NCBI GenBank assembly: GCA_034440635.1
Contig: JAOTON010001526.1
Location: 901,501 to 965,500, forward strand
DNA length: 64,000 nt
Direction: 5' to 3'
Source of the DNA: Lepas anatifera
Taxonomy: Eukaryota > Arthropoda > Thecostraca > Lepadidae
Position numbers and translations under genes: made by a program. Shown here piece by piece: positions 21,757 through 32,316 of the stretch (position 1 is its first letter; each line of letters starts with the position of its first letter). The notes under the pieces are model-generated. The model saw only the letters and a list, made by a program, of their open reading frames with translations, ran no database searches and had not been told where the DNA came from.

Positions 21757-22125
21757 TGAGCCGCCCTGGTAGCTCAGTTGGTAGAGCGTTGGGCTCCGGC
21801 CCGCAGCTCAGAAGCATGCAGTGGCAGTGCATGTCCAGGCTTGGGACCGGTTCCCCTGAGACGCTCCGGCGCTCAATAGTTTACCCGACGTACAGGTCGG
21901 CTGGCAACTGACTGGTGAGAGGGTGACCTGAGCTGGGCGGCCGTCCCTGTGCTTTGTGGGACGTTAAACTTTGGCCTCTAAATTAACCCTCCATTGAGGG
22001 AGTTGCTCGTTCGGGTGGTGGGGTCGGGATCTCCGTGACAAGTCCCTTGATGACTTTAGTGAGACTCCGACTCCAGCAGTCGTACTAGGAACAACTTAAA
22101 CAAAATTTATTAAAAAAATTAACAC
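21757..22125 (+). mobile_element. tRNA-derived SINE, second family, copy 2
   Basis: Begins with CCCTGGTAGCTCAGTTGG then TAGAGCGTTGGGCTCC (clear box A and anticodon arm of tRNA type). The body contains GTGCTTTGTGGGACGTTAAA and CTCCATTGAGGGAGTTGC, with an A/T-rich tail near 22100-22125. It matches 4200-4552 in reverse. It lies between two inverted MITE A copies. Confidence 0.88.
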
Positions 22126-22144
22126 GCAGTCGGACAGGGCTTAA

Positions 22145-22588
22145 AGGGAATGTGGCACCTTGGTCGAATCCTGGAATTTAGTGTAATTAGGCGTACTTTT
22201 AGCCGAAAATAATGAAAGCACTCATGATTTCTCTGAAAAATTTATAATAAGCTCAATATTTTGATTTTTAAAATACTCCTCTAAAAAAGAAATAAATATC
22301 TGCCTGTGGATGTCATGATCTGGCAACCACTACCATACTCGAAACGCTTCAAGGGCTTCGATTGGCTGATGCTCATCGTGACGTCAGGATATTTCGTTAC
22401 ACCAATAGCCATGACAACTGTGGCCTGCTGCTAAGGGTACATGACGGGTACATTGCGGGTAGGTTTTTGTTTTTTTACGGAAATCTCGAGTTCCAAGACA
22501 AATGATATATTGAGTACCGGGTTTTCCGACTTGCTTTACAACTTGGCTATCTCAGTTAAAATCACGTTATGAAGGTGCCACCTTTCCT
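22145..22588 (-). mobile_element. TTAA MITE A, copy 2
   Basis: 444 bp with TTAA at 22141-22144 and 22589-22592, opposite orientation to copy 1. The two copies with the SINE between them form a large imperfect palindrome of about 1.3 kb. Confidence 0.93.
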
Positions 22589-22757
22589 TTAAGCATAATT
22601 GCCCGAGGTGGCCGGAAATCCTTCATGGCAGAAAAACAATATCGATGAGCGAGTTAATTTTGGAAAGAACTTTAAAAATCTGCCCTCTATGTTTACGCAC
22701 TGACTGACCTATAGGCTTACAAATTCAGACATATATTTCTAAATAGCCATAATCTGC

Positions 22758-22990
22758 GGTCACATAAGCATCGCCACCGGAAAAAGTGGAGGGGGCAGTC
22801 AAACTTCAACCTGATGCTGACAAAAACCTTTCCAGGATAGGACCAAAAACTGTTCAAATTTGGGCTCCTCGTTGCCTTCCGCAGCGGCTGTTTATGCAAA
22901 TTTCAGGTTTTCTCTCATTTTGACTGATATATGGAAATTTTGGGCCCAAAGTGGGGGGCCAGGCCCCCTGACCCCCCCCTTTCCGAGTCC
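22758..22990 (+). repeat. Dispersed repeat E, copy 2
   Basis: Same orientation and extent as 10156-10390, with moderate divergence. Confidence 0.85.
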
Positions 22991-22993
22991 TGT

Positions 22994-23589
22994 GTGCAGT
23001 CACACCAGTTCAAATGCATTGCAGACCTAGCTGTGCGATGAAAACGTAGTATCATCAGGGTTGTATGTTAAGATTACTTCACTAGATCATAGGTCACAGA
23101 CCAAGGTCCTATAAACATTATTGAAATTGTTGATTCCAGAGCTCACGGTCACATGACGTTCCCTGGCAATACGTGTGTGATGTTTTGATGTTACAGCTGA
23201 GGTTACTGAATGTTAAGTTCCAGGTCACAGGCCAAAGACCGTGGGTCAAGGTCAAACTCATCGGTTGCCTAATGGTTGCTTCTTTGCAAGCTTGGAAATA
23301 TCTCGCGTTGTGGTGTCATTGGTCAATTACCTTGACCGACCTCAACCTAAATATTCCAGAGAACAATTTATATCTTCTCTTTATGAAATGTGCCCGCTCA
23401 AAGTGTATTCGTGACTTGGTTTCGCGCAATCACGGAATTTCGCTAAGTGTCAGGTGCGGCCTACATTTGACCTCTATGACCTCATTTGACCTTGAGGATA
23501 CTGGTGTAGGCCCATAAAATCTAGCTTAAAAACACATTCTGCAGCCCTCACAAAACCCGCAACACGCGTTTTCCTAACCCTCTTAATTG
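22994..23589. repeat. Diverged GGTCA-bearing sequence
   Basis: Contains CATAGGTCACAGACCAAGGTCC, CCAGGTCACAGGCCAAAGACC and GGTCAAGGTCAAA motifs like the GGTCA repeats nearby, but no termini or full-length match. An open frame at 23173-23517 lies in it and has no recognisable family. Confidence 0.45.
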
Positions 23590-24195
23590 GTGAAATCTCA
23601 GGGGAGGCATTTCGGGACCCCTTCATCACGTGTTGACGCCAGGCTACCCTCCACTAAGCGTGTTAAATACACTAGTAGATATAAAAACGGATGCTCTAAC
23701 CTATTTTGATGGAAGGAGAAAAGCACAATCTTTAATTTGGAAAATTCCATTTTGAACAAAACGTGTACCAGAAAATTTTGAATGTGACCTTAGGTCAAGG
23801 TCAAATCACAACTTTTTTCACAAGTGACCTAGGGTCAAACAGACTTCAGATTCGAGTTCTTCGGCTCATTTCAGATAAGCAAATGTATCTTTAATGCTTA
23901 GTTCATCAATCTCTGTGGGTTTTATGGTCACCTAAAAAATGCACTGTAAGCAGATTTTCAAAAAATGCCTGAGGCAATAACTTCTAAAGTTTTACTCTGA
24001 TCGAGCTAAAACTTTCAGATTCGCCTTTAGGGCCCTTGAGAACCGTATAAAATTATTTTGAAGAAAATCAAAGAGGTACCGTGTAGATTTGCCATTTGCC
24101 TGGTCGATTGCTGCTGGAATTGCCCACCTGCAATGATTTCCTTTAAGCTACTCTCATCTTTTTTGTAAGGAGGCGCTGGAACACAGCCCTAGACA
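23590..24195 (-). repeat. GGTCA-containing dispersed repeat C, copy 2
   Basis: Reverse match to 7455-8440, ending at GGAGGCGCTGGAACACAGCCC, which corresponds to the left end of copy 1. It lacks the degenerate CTCC units of copy 1. Confidence 0.75.
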
Positions 24196-24517
24196 AAATG
24201 AAAACATACCAAGATTACCAACCCTACGTACATTGAGGGAGGTTTACTTATTTTCAGGATCACAAAGGAAAGGAGAACAAGCTTTTGGGAAAATAACAAA
24301 TCAATGACCAACATTAGGCTATTTCTGTATGCATTATGACATTTTTAGTTCTAAATTGAACAGCTATTGATTGAAATTCTCTCCCAGAATGGGAAGTGAG
24401 TTAAAAAATAATCTTGATCAATGTCTTTTCTAGTTTTTAGTGCTCCCTTACAGTACGAATTTACTGATTGGTTTTTATACAATCAATACCATTTTTTATT
24501 GAAGTTTAAATTCTTAA

Positions 24518-25430
24518 CACACACATTGAAGGGGTCTGAGCCACCTTCGCTTTTTGACGGGGGTGGCGGGTACCCGCCCCCTAAGATCTCGTGAACCACA
24601 CTAGGTAACTAAAAACGGTAAATGACATTGGGTAGCCCATATACTTCTCCATTGAAAATATTTGAACCATTTTTTGTCAGGTCACATTTAAGGTCACTAG
24701 AGGTAAAAACGTGCTGCCATAGGGATAACATGTAAATGAAGGTTTTCGGTCATTACATCAGAACAAGTAAATATAGAGCAAAACGATTTAAACCATATGA
24801 ATCCTCGCAGCAAGCTGAATCGAATTATATATAATGTGACCTTGCTAGGTCAAATCAAGGATTTTACCTGACCTGAGGTCAGGTCAATTATGGCAGGTCA
24901 ATACATAAGAGGTCAGGTCAGGTATCTAATTTGATCTTGACCTGACCTGAGGTTAGGTCAAGGTCAAATTAGATAAAATGCATATCATTAGAACTGCAAA
25001 GACAAGGCAAATCTAATGCAGGTACAATAAACGCTCTATCGCCATCCGTTACTGAGTTATTTACTTAAAACCATTTTTCTCATATATTTCCAATGGAGAG
25101 GTCATGGCTCGTACTTGACCTTAGGTCATCGATATCAAAAATACCGGAACATATTTTAGAGGACTCGGTGGGCCCATTATGTTGTATGAGTTTCAATCGG
25201 ATAAGTTCACCCTGTTCCGACTTATGCTATCTTAAACATTTTTTAGGTCAGGACACTTGACCTGTGCTGGTCACCTGACCTGAGATGACCTAACCTTAAA
25301 ATTTTCACAAAAAGTGTAGAAATGATGAGCGAAAAGGTATGCCAAGTACGGTGGCGCTACGCGCCGCCGTTTTTATGTTATTTCCGAAAAACCCTAGGGG
25401 GTGGGTACCCGCCCCCTGTCAATGCGCGTG
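24518..25430 (+). mobile_element. GGTCA-rich TTAA element B, copy 2 (uninterrupted)
   Basis: 913 bp. The left terminus CACACACATTGAAGGGG is preceded by TTAA (24514-24517); the right end CAATGCGCGTG is followed by TTTA, a probable mutated TTAA. By eye it has about 21 AGGTCA/TGACCT hexamers, against less than one expected by chance in this length. It includes direct, inverted and everted pairs and the extended form TCAAGGTCA. Non-coding. Confidence 0.92.
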
Positions 25431-25809
25431 TTTAGAACGGCACTGAGCTTGTCAAGTTAAAACGCCTCAGGCCTGTGACCCTTAAAATGGTCCCATTCCT
25501 AAGAGGTAAGGTTGAAGTAAGGTACAATATTTTATCATACAAAATACAAACAGTGGTTTTCATCATAAACCTGGATTAGTCCTTGAAGTGTAATGTACAG
25601 AAAGTGAAAGCAACTCAAAAGTGCAAAGCTGAAAAAGATAATCATGCTTAAATTTGAACATTTAAGTGTAATAAATCAAACAAGCATTGTGATAAAGTGG
25701 AAAATTGTCCTCTGGAAATTAAAAGCTGCATTCCAAAAGTGATACAGTGAGAAAATTATCAAGATGATATATTTGAACATCATTGCATTTTTGTTTCATT
25801 ATCATTGCT
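25431..25809. other. No feature recognised
   Basis: AT-rich non-coding sequence. Confidence 0.4.
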
Positions 25810-25965
25810 TATGGGTGTGGGGCTAGTGTCCCGAAGTTGTCCAGTCTGCAGAATGTGGCAGGCTTCTCAACAGGGTGTTTGGGACAGCTCAAATCCTGCC
25901 CCAATCAGGGCACAAATTTGGTTGCTGGGGCAGATTCTTTCTATTGGGGATCCATTTTCGTTTGA
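25810..25965 (+). repeat. Dispersed repeat H, copy 2
   Basis: Reverse match to 5890-6035 (AGTCTGCAGAATGTGGCAGG and GGGACAGCTCAAATCCTGCC blocks). The class is unknown. Confidence 0.5.
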
Positions 25966-26224
25966 TATGGTAGCAAGGCACTGAAAAACAATAATCACCC
26001 TTTCTTTTCTCATTTTTTAGTTTCTTTTCAGTGCTTCCATATCCCCCTCATGTCTGCCTTCCATGTCCGCCAAAAACAGTGCTGCCCATGGGTCACATTC
26101 TGCCCCAAGGTTTCCTTACCTGCCCCGAAGGTGGGCAAAGTCAAAATCTTAAAGCAAAAAATGTCACACTGAAAAATTTTGCCATAATTTAACTGGACAG
26201 TAGGTTTTGGATGTAAACCTAAAA

Positions 26225-26490
26225 GTCGATAAGAAAAAAAACGTCACAGGGGGTGAAAGATGTTGCCACAATATCCTTGTGTTTGCTCTCCAAGGCCCAA
26301 TACTTACACTGAAGTTGACTGGTTCTGTTTGAAGTTGAGAGTTGAAACACCAAAACCTTGGTTTAAACTAAAAATGAGTCGGGGCAAAAAGCGGATGACC
26401 GCTTTGGGGGGGCAAATCATAGTTTTCCCCAGCTTTTCGTTGTGGGGCAAATGCCTTTTTTGCCCCCCCCACTCCGGATCTGCCACTGCC
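26225..26490 (+). repeat. Dispersed repeat G, copy 3
   Basis: Closest to 20560-20835. It retains GTCACAGGGGGTGAAAGATG, CTGGTTCTGTTTGAAGTTGAG and the C-rich terminus with GGATCTGCCACTG. Confidence 0.82.
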
Positions 26491-27259
26491 ACCCAGCACC
26501 TTGGATTTTGGGGCACTGTACAATAAGGTAGCTGTCACAGTAATTAATAGTGTAGTAATGGTGATGTTGTATTATTTTCTACATGGCTTTGAGTTGAAAC
26601 ATTTTTATGTTGAGTTTTCAGATCATGAAGACCTAAAAATAGTGTTTAGTGGATAGGAACATGAACAGGAGCTATTGCACCTATTGTATGCGGGGAATGT
26701 GATTCCATTGGAGGTGCTCTGACCCTTACATCTTGGAGGAATAACGCGTCAAAGGATGCCAGGGATATTTTGCGGTGCTTAGCATAGAAAGGCCCAGGAC
26801 TTCCAACTCTGGAGGAGGGACTAGTGGGCTGTAGAGTTGTCATTTGGACCAGTCTGAATTGGATAATTTCTGAATGGTGCAACCTGTTATGTGGTGACCA
26901 GGGGACATGTGAAGTGTTGTTTCAAGTGTTGGTGGGATGGTGTAATCGAACGCAGAGTTCTGGATCAGAGTGGTGAGATGCTCCTGGATCCATGTATGAT
27001 TGGGACACAGGTACTATGAGGTGGACTGAAAGTGAACATGAAATGAAATTATTCGACGAAATAGGTTTATGAAAGTGCTGTATATAAAGAAACTGATCTA
27101 GACTACTGCTCGAAACGCTAAAACACGATTGCGAGAGCGATTGGTTAAAACCAAATTAGTTCCGGTGCTCTGCATGGCACACGGTATGCACATGTAACAC
27201 CTTAATGGCAGAAGTGTTGGTTATTACAGATACGTGAGTCCTAACTCTTTTGGGCTTCA
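26491..27259. other. No feature recognised
   Basis: No coding or element termini were identified. Confidence 0.4.
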
Positions 27260-28200
27260 CACCCGCATTTGAGAGGGGTCTGACACTAATGCGCACTGGA
27301 GGAGGCCTGGTAGCCCCCCTCGCCACCCGAGATCTCGGAAATTGAGAGGCTTAGAAAAATGCCGGTTGGATGGTGGGCGGGGGCTATGGTATTTCACATC
27401 ATTACGCATTTTCATTGACCTAGGTCAATATCTTTCAGGTCAAACGAGGTCTTAAGCGTCCAATCTTTGCCATGCTGGGGACCAATTGGAAATGTCGTAA
27501 TTACGCGAGAACAAGTCGGGAATATGCTAAAGGTGGACCAGGGTCAAAGAGGAAAGATCGCGAAGAATCTTTCCTTAAATGTTGGAGTCAAGGTTATTCT
27601 AGGTAATTGACATGACGTCATAATATGGTATGCCCCTTAACTAGCACAATAGCAACCATTGGCGGGAAATTAGGATTTTCCTTTACCCATGACCTTTGAC
27701 TGACCTTTACGTTGAATTACCTCAACTATGACGTCATAGTATAAACTACGTCGGACTGGGTAACGCCATTTGACCGGAAATACTGGGGCCAATGACCTTG
27801 AAAACACTGGTACGACCTCGATCTGTGACCTTTGACCTTCATATGAGGCGACCTTTACATATCATCCCGTTTATATAGCGTTATGATGTCACCACCCGGT
27901 CTCTAATGCAAGCGAACTGGTCCGACCGCGCGATTGTGGCGATCTCAAAACGTAGGTCTGACTTTGAAAGCCTATAGGTCAAAATGTTTTGGACCTATTT
28001 TCACAATTCTTTCACCAATCGACGCGCGGTTGGATTCACTCAGATGTGGCCAACTATCGTTTTTAAGCTACGAGCGGTTCTAGATATCGGGAATAAATCA
28101 CGTTTTCGTATAGGTTGTCATTTCCAATGAAAAAGTAAGAAGCATTCAAGGTAATATTGGCCTCTGACACTATTGGTCCACTGAGGGTTTTTAGGGACCC
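27260..28200. repeat. Diverged GGTCA-type repeat
   Basis: Begins with a CACCCGCATTTGAGAGGGG segment followed by a C-rich block and AGATCTCGG, the layout of the left end of element B. The interior has many GGTCA/TGACC motifs (for example GACCTTTGACTGACC). No TTAA boundaries or paired termini were found, so this is probably an old relative. Confidence 0.5.
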
Positions 28201-29300
28201 TTTTTCTTTGCCATTGACTTCTTACAAGTGTCTTGGATCATTTTGGGATAAGCTCAAGTGTGATATAAATGAAATTTGTTGTTAACAAGGCCTTATGTCC
28301 TGAATAAGATGGCTCTCATCCTGACATCCTGAATGACACAGTCAGCTCTCTTATGTAGCGTTTAGTTGTGGAATTGTTTTTACTTGATTGGAAAACTAAA
28401 ACTTAGCTCTTACATTTCGCTGTTGACTGTTCCTACCCATTATCAAGACTAGTTGAAAGTATAGTTTTGCATATTTCTGAAAAGAACGTGATAATATTCT
28501 TTGTTTACGCACTTTGTAATCCCTTTCTAGAATTGGCGCATAAGGGCTTATGTTTGATCTCAACTGCGTCCGGTTTCGACCATTTACATGAGTTTTTGTT
28601 TATTGTTGTCTTCAATCGACTGAAGCCTTATCCAGTGGACGCGGTTCGTTCCCTTCTCGCACAGCATTAAAGTGAAAGTTGGGCTCCGTTAGAAGCTCGC
28701 GGTTTGGCTATTGGGTACGCGAGCTGCTGCCAGCTGTTAGCGATCGCTGCCCTAGTGGTGTCAAATACCACTTCAAAGGTGCAGTCTGGCCCACAACAGA
28801 GACTCAAAATCGGAGGGCCTCGTGAGAGTGTGATAGTGGACATCAATTGACTTATGTTCAGACTGCAAAATGCAGATACAGCTCTGAACCTTGAATGAGT
28901 GAATTTCTGGGCAGTTGGCACGGACTTGGGACTTTATCCTCGGTGTAGCGTAGGTGACGGGGAATGTACTTGTATGGATCTGAAGCCTTGCTGCTATGCA
29001 GACGGATGCTCTCGCTGGAGTGAAATGACAGCCAGATCTGGGGGCGTGGGAACAGATGGGGTGGCAGGGGGGTGGATGGAGTAACCGGAGAGGGAGAACT
29101 CGGACTCTGGCGTAGAGAATCAGACCCTTTGAAGTGTTTCTGCCATCGAAAAGGGCTCATCGCCATTTCTAAATTTTGTTAAACTGAATCCATGGCTGTA
29201 TTTTTCATTGTCTTCTTACATCTATGACACGCGTAACATAGCCTAGTCGCTGAACAGCCCTAAATCCTAACACACGCACACACACATTTATTACATGCTG
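28201..29300. other. No gene recognised
   Basis: A minus-strand open frame at 28858-29166 has proline/serine-rich composition and no family resemblance. Confidence 0.35.
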
Positions 29301-29304
29301 TTAA

Positions 29305-29765
29305 AGGGAATGTGACACCATGGTCGAATCCTGGAATTTAGTGTAATTAGGCGTACTTTTAGACGAAAATAATGAAACCACTCATGATTTCTCTGAAAAA
29401 TGTCCAATAAGTTCAATATTTTGATTTTTAAAATATCAAAATACTCCTCCAGGAAAAGAAATAAATATCTGCCTGTGGATGATGTCATGATCTTACAACC
29501 ACTACCATACTTGAAACGCTTCTAGGGCTTCGATTGGCTGATGCTCATCGTGATGTCAGTATATGTCGTCACACCAGCAGCTCACAACAAGGGCCGCCTG
29601 GCGAGAGGTACATGTGAGCGAGAGGTACATTTCGGCTAGGTTTTAGCTTTTCTACGGAAATAAAGAGTTCCAAGACAAATGATATATAGAGTACCGCGTT
29701 TTCCGACTTTCTTTACAACTTGGCTATCTCAGTTAAAATCACGTTATAAAGGTGCCACATTCCTT
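29305..29765 (-). mobile_element. TTAA MITE A, copy 3
   Basis: 461 bp, TTAA at 29301-29304 and 29766-29769. Left end AGGGAATGTGACACC, right end GGTGCCACATTCCTT. It contains a small internal duplication of AAAATATCAAAATACTCC. Confidence 0.92.
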
Positions 29766-29769
29766 TTAA

Positions 29770-31379
29770 AGGCACGACAGACGCCTTTAGATATTCAGCC
29801 CAAGTTACTGTTTCATCACTGAACAAGGCTGCTTAATCGCAGATAAGTAATAAGTACTCGTCAGTAGACTATTCCTCAGGTCGTCAGAAAGCACAGTGTG
29901 GATGATGTAATTGCTGGCTACGGTGTTGGGCTTAAATGGCCCCACAGAGACGATGCATGTATAATGTGGTTTGGTGCAGGGTGATGTAACCCTCCCGAAA
30001 TAGAGGTCCGCGTGGCAATAGAAGCAGACGGAAACAGCGGCTGTGCCCTGGCGACGTCGAGTCCTTTGTCTGCGTCATTGGCGCAGCTGTGTCAATGTCA
30101 GCTGGCCGAAGCTGGGCTTCTGATCTAGGTTAGGTGAGTCATCTCCGTGATTTTGTTATGGCGGAGTCGTAGGCAACGTTACCATGTGTGGTTTTCCGGT
30201 GTATTTGAACGTGGGTCATGACTAAGATGCAGTGAAAAGGTCCCAGTCGGCGACCACGAAACTAGCACACCCACCTCATACAAAGCCAAACACGGAAACT
30301 CCGACGTTGGATCTACACACGAAGCATAAACGAAACAGTATGGTTCCGTTGTGACCAGTTGTCAATTTCTTACCGATTTGGCCTAATATTCTCGAGGGAG
30401 CATGATGCAGCATTCCGATAAGGTAATTGCAAGTATGCCGTGCTGTTTTATATTTCGATGTTTCCTGTTGCGGTATCTGACGTCTTTGATCGAAGCGTGG
30501 TCTTCAGTCAGTAGGCACGTTTCCAAGACTGCTGCCAGTGGAGTGGCTCCTGCAAAGGGGGGCCACTCCACTGGCTATGCTGGTAAAAGAGTTACGCATG
30601 TCAGTGATAAAAAGTCTCTTCAGCTTCAAAGATCGACGGCTTCCAAGTTCTGTCAAACAAGTGTAATGAGACACAGATAACACAACTTTGGTTTCTGTAG
30701 TGGATGTCTACAGTTATCGTCAATGTTACTCGATTGTCTTCTTCATTTTATTTTTTATAATCGTCTAGAACTGTTATGCGCTTCGGTTTCGAGAAGTGTG
30801 GTCTTGTTAACTGTTCTGTTTAGCTATGCTTTCGGCTACAAGTCGGTATTTGAGCATTCAGATTGGCTATCTCGATAGCCGCCCCTTCGCTATGAAGATA
30901 GCAGGTCGAAACAAAATGGAGCTGTTAACGAAGTTGAGCATAAGAAGGAATTCCGTTCTAGGGGATAATTGAAGGTTTTCACTTCACTAGCCGTAGCCAT
31001 TTATCGTGTTGTTTACCGAAATTGTCCGTCTTTTGTCATTTTTTTCCTTTTGCTTCGAGGTTGATCAAGTTTCGAAGAGCTCTGACATATAAGAGCACGT
31101 TCTTCCCATATTTTGTGCATTGCTGCTTACCTCGATTCCGTCGACTTTCCCCATCCGCCTCGTCACGGTTGTTTGATCTGGTTTCCGCGGTGCCTGACGA
31201 TATACCTAGTCATGTAAAAATATCTCGCAAGGTCCTGGACGACGAGTGCTTCTTACGAACACGCGGCAAGCCTAGTAATTTCGTATCTCGTAAAAATACG
31301 CTCTCTTTTTGCCTCCCGATACCTTCGCAACAAGTCCTAAGCTGGCCGAGTCAGTCGGCGTGCACGGAGTGGGCTGCTG
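29770..31379. other. Intergenic, no gene recognised
   Basis: Contains the hairpin at 30534-30575. A plus-strand open frame at 31022-31384 lies just upstream of the PINK1 GC-rich region; its sequence is unfamiliar and no splice signals support it. Confidence 0.35.
30534..30575. repeat. Perfect 14-bp inverted repeat (hairpin)
   Basis: GCCAGTGGAGTGGC at 30534-30547 is followed by a 14-base loop and its exact reverse complement at 30562-30575. The function is unknown. Confidence 0.85.
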
Positions 31380-32076
31380 TATAGCCGAGACCTGTGTCAG
31401 TCGTGTTGGTGACGCCGGCGGGAAGCCCCGCTCCGCCCGGGCGCCCAGCGTTGCCGCCTGCGCCGCTCCCCTCGACCTTGTGCCTGTGTTGTGGCGGCCC
31501 TGGCTAAGGTGCTGCGGCCGGCTCGAAGGTGCTCAGTTCCGCGTGCCGCTGGCGCGTGCAGAGCTGTAAACAAGACAGTCCAAAAGTGCAGCGATGAGGT
31601 ATTGTCCGCGCCAAGTTGGGTGAGTCGGCTTTGAAGGTTCGTCTGTTACGTGGTGTGAAATACGTCCTCTGATAGATGGCTGGGTCGCGTTGGCGAGTGC
31701 CTCGTTTGTGTTCTGTTTTGGTCGTATTTTTGTGGCGCCGGTGTGGTCTGATAACCAGAGCTTCGATCCGCCTCGTCCCCGTCCGATAACCCGGCGCACC
31801 GAATCGATAGGTACGGCCTCGTAGTGTCGGAACCGAGCTCGTATCGATCTGTTCAAGTGGATCGATCCGTGACCAACTGCGTCCGTGTGGACAACCTATT
31901 TTCTGTGTACAGCATTCAACTGGCATCGTTATCATACTAAAAATACCGATCTTGCGTGCGCCCGCTGACTCCGACTCTGCGTCTGCGGCCCCCAGGCGGC
32001 AGTTCGCTGAGCCGGGCTGCGCTGGCTGCCTCTGCTGCGACAGGGCTCGTCCGCCGGCCCGCGCGGGCGCCGTACA
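31380..32076 (+). promoter_or_regulatory. GC- and CpG-rich region upstream of PINK1 ATG
   Basis: GC-rich, with frequent CG dinucleotides, continuing into exon 1. It is the likely promoter and 5' UTR of PINK1. An in-frame stop at 32008-32010 upstream of the ATG, with no intervening ATG, supports translation starting at 32077. No TATA box was seen. Confidence 0.55.
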
Positions 32077-32316
32077 ATGAAGGCCGTGCTGGCCGCCCAC
32101 TACTGCTACGGCAAGCTGCAGGAGTATGCGCTGAGGCTGAGCCGGGACTGGCTGGTGCGCCGCCTGGTGGCTGAGCCGGGCAGACGCGGATCGCACCGCA
32201 GCCCCGCCGCCACCGGTACTCGCTGTGTGCTGGTAGGCAGGCCGCCGCCGCCTCCTCCGCTCCAGCCGACCGCGCCGTCCGTCCCCGCCGCCTGGGCCGC
32301 CACGCTGAGACAACAG
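32077..32316 (+). CDS. PINK1: PINK1 exon 1 (coding part)
   Basis: 80 codons from the first in-frame ATG. Starts [20 protein letters not shown] and is rich in arginine with few acids, consistent with a mitochondrial presequence. A run of six prolines follows at about residues 56-61. Donor GTGAGG, phase 0. Confidence 0.85.

Noticed and set aside
31022..31384. 120-codon plus-strand open frame upstream of PINK1
   Set aside because: Unfamiliar sequence, no splice or homology support, and it lies in the presumed promoter region.
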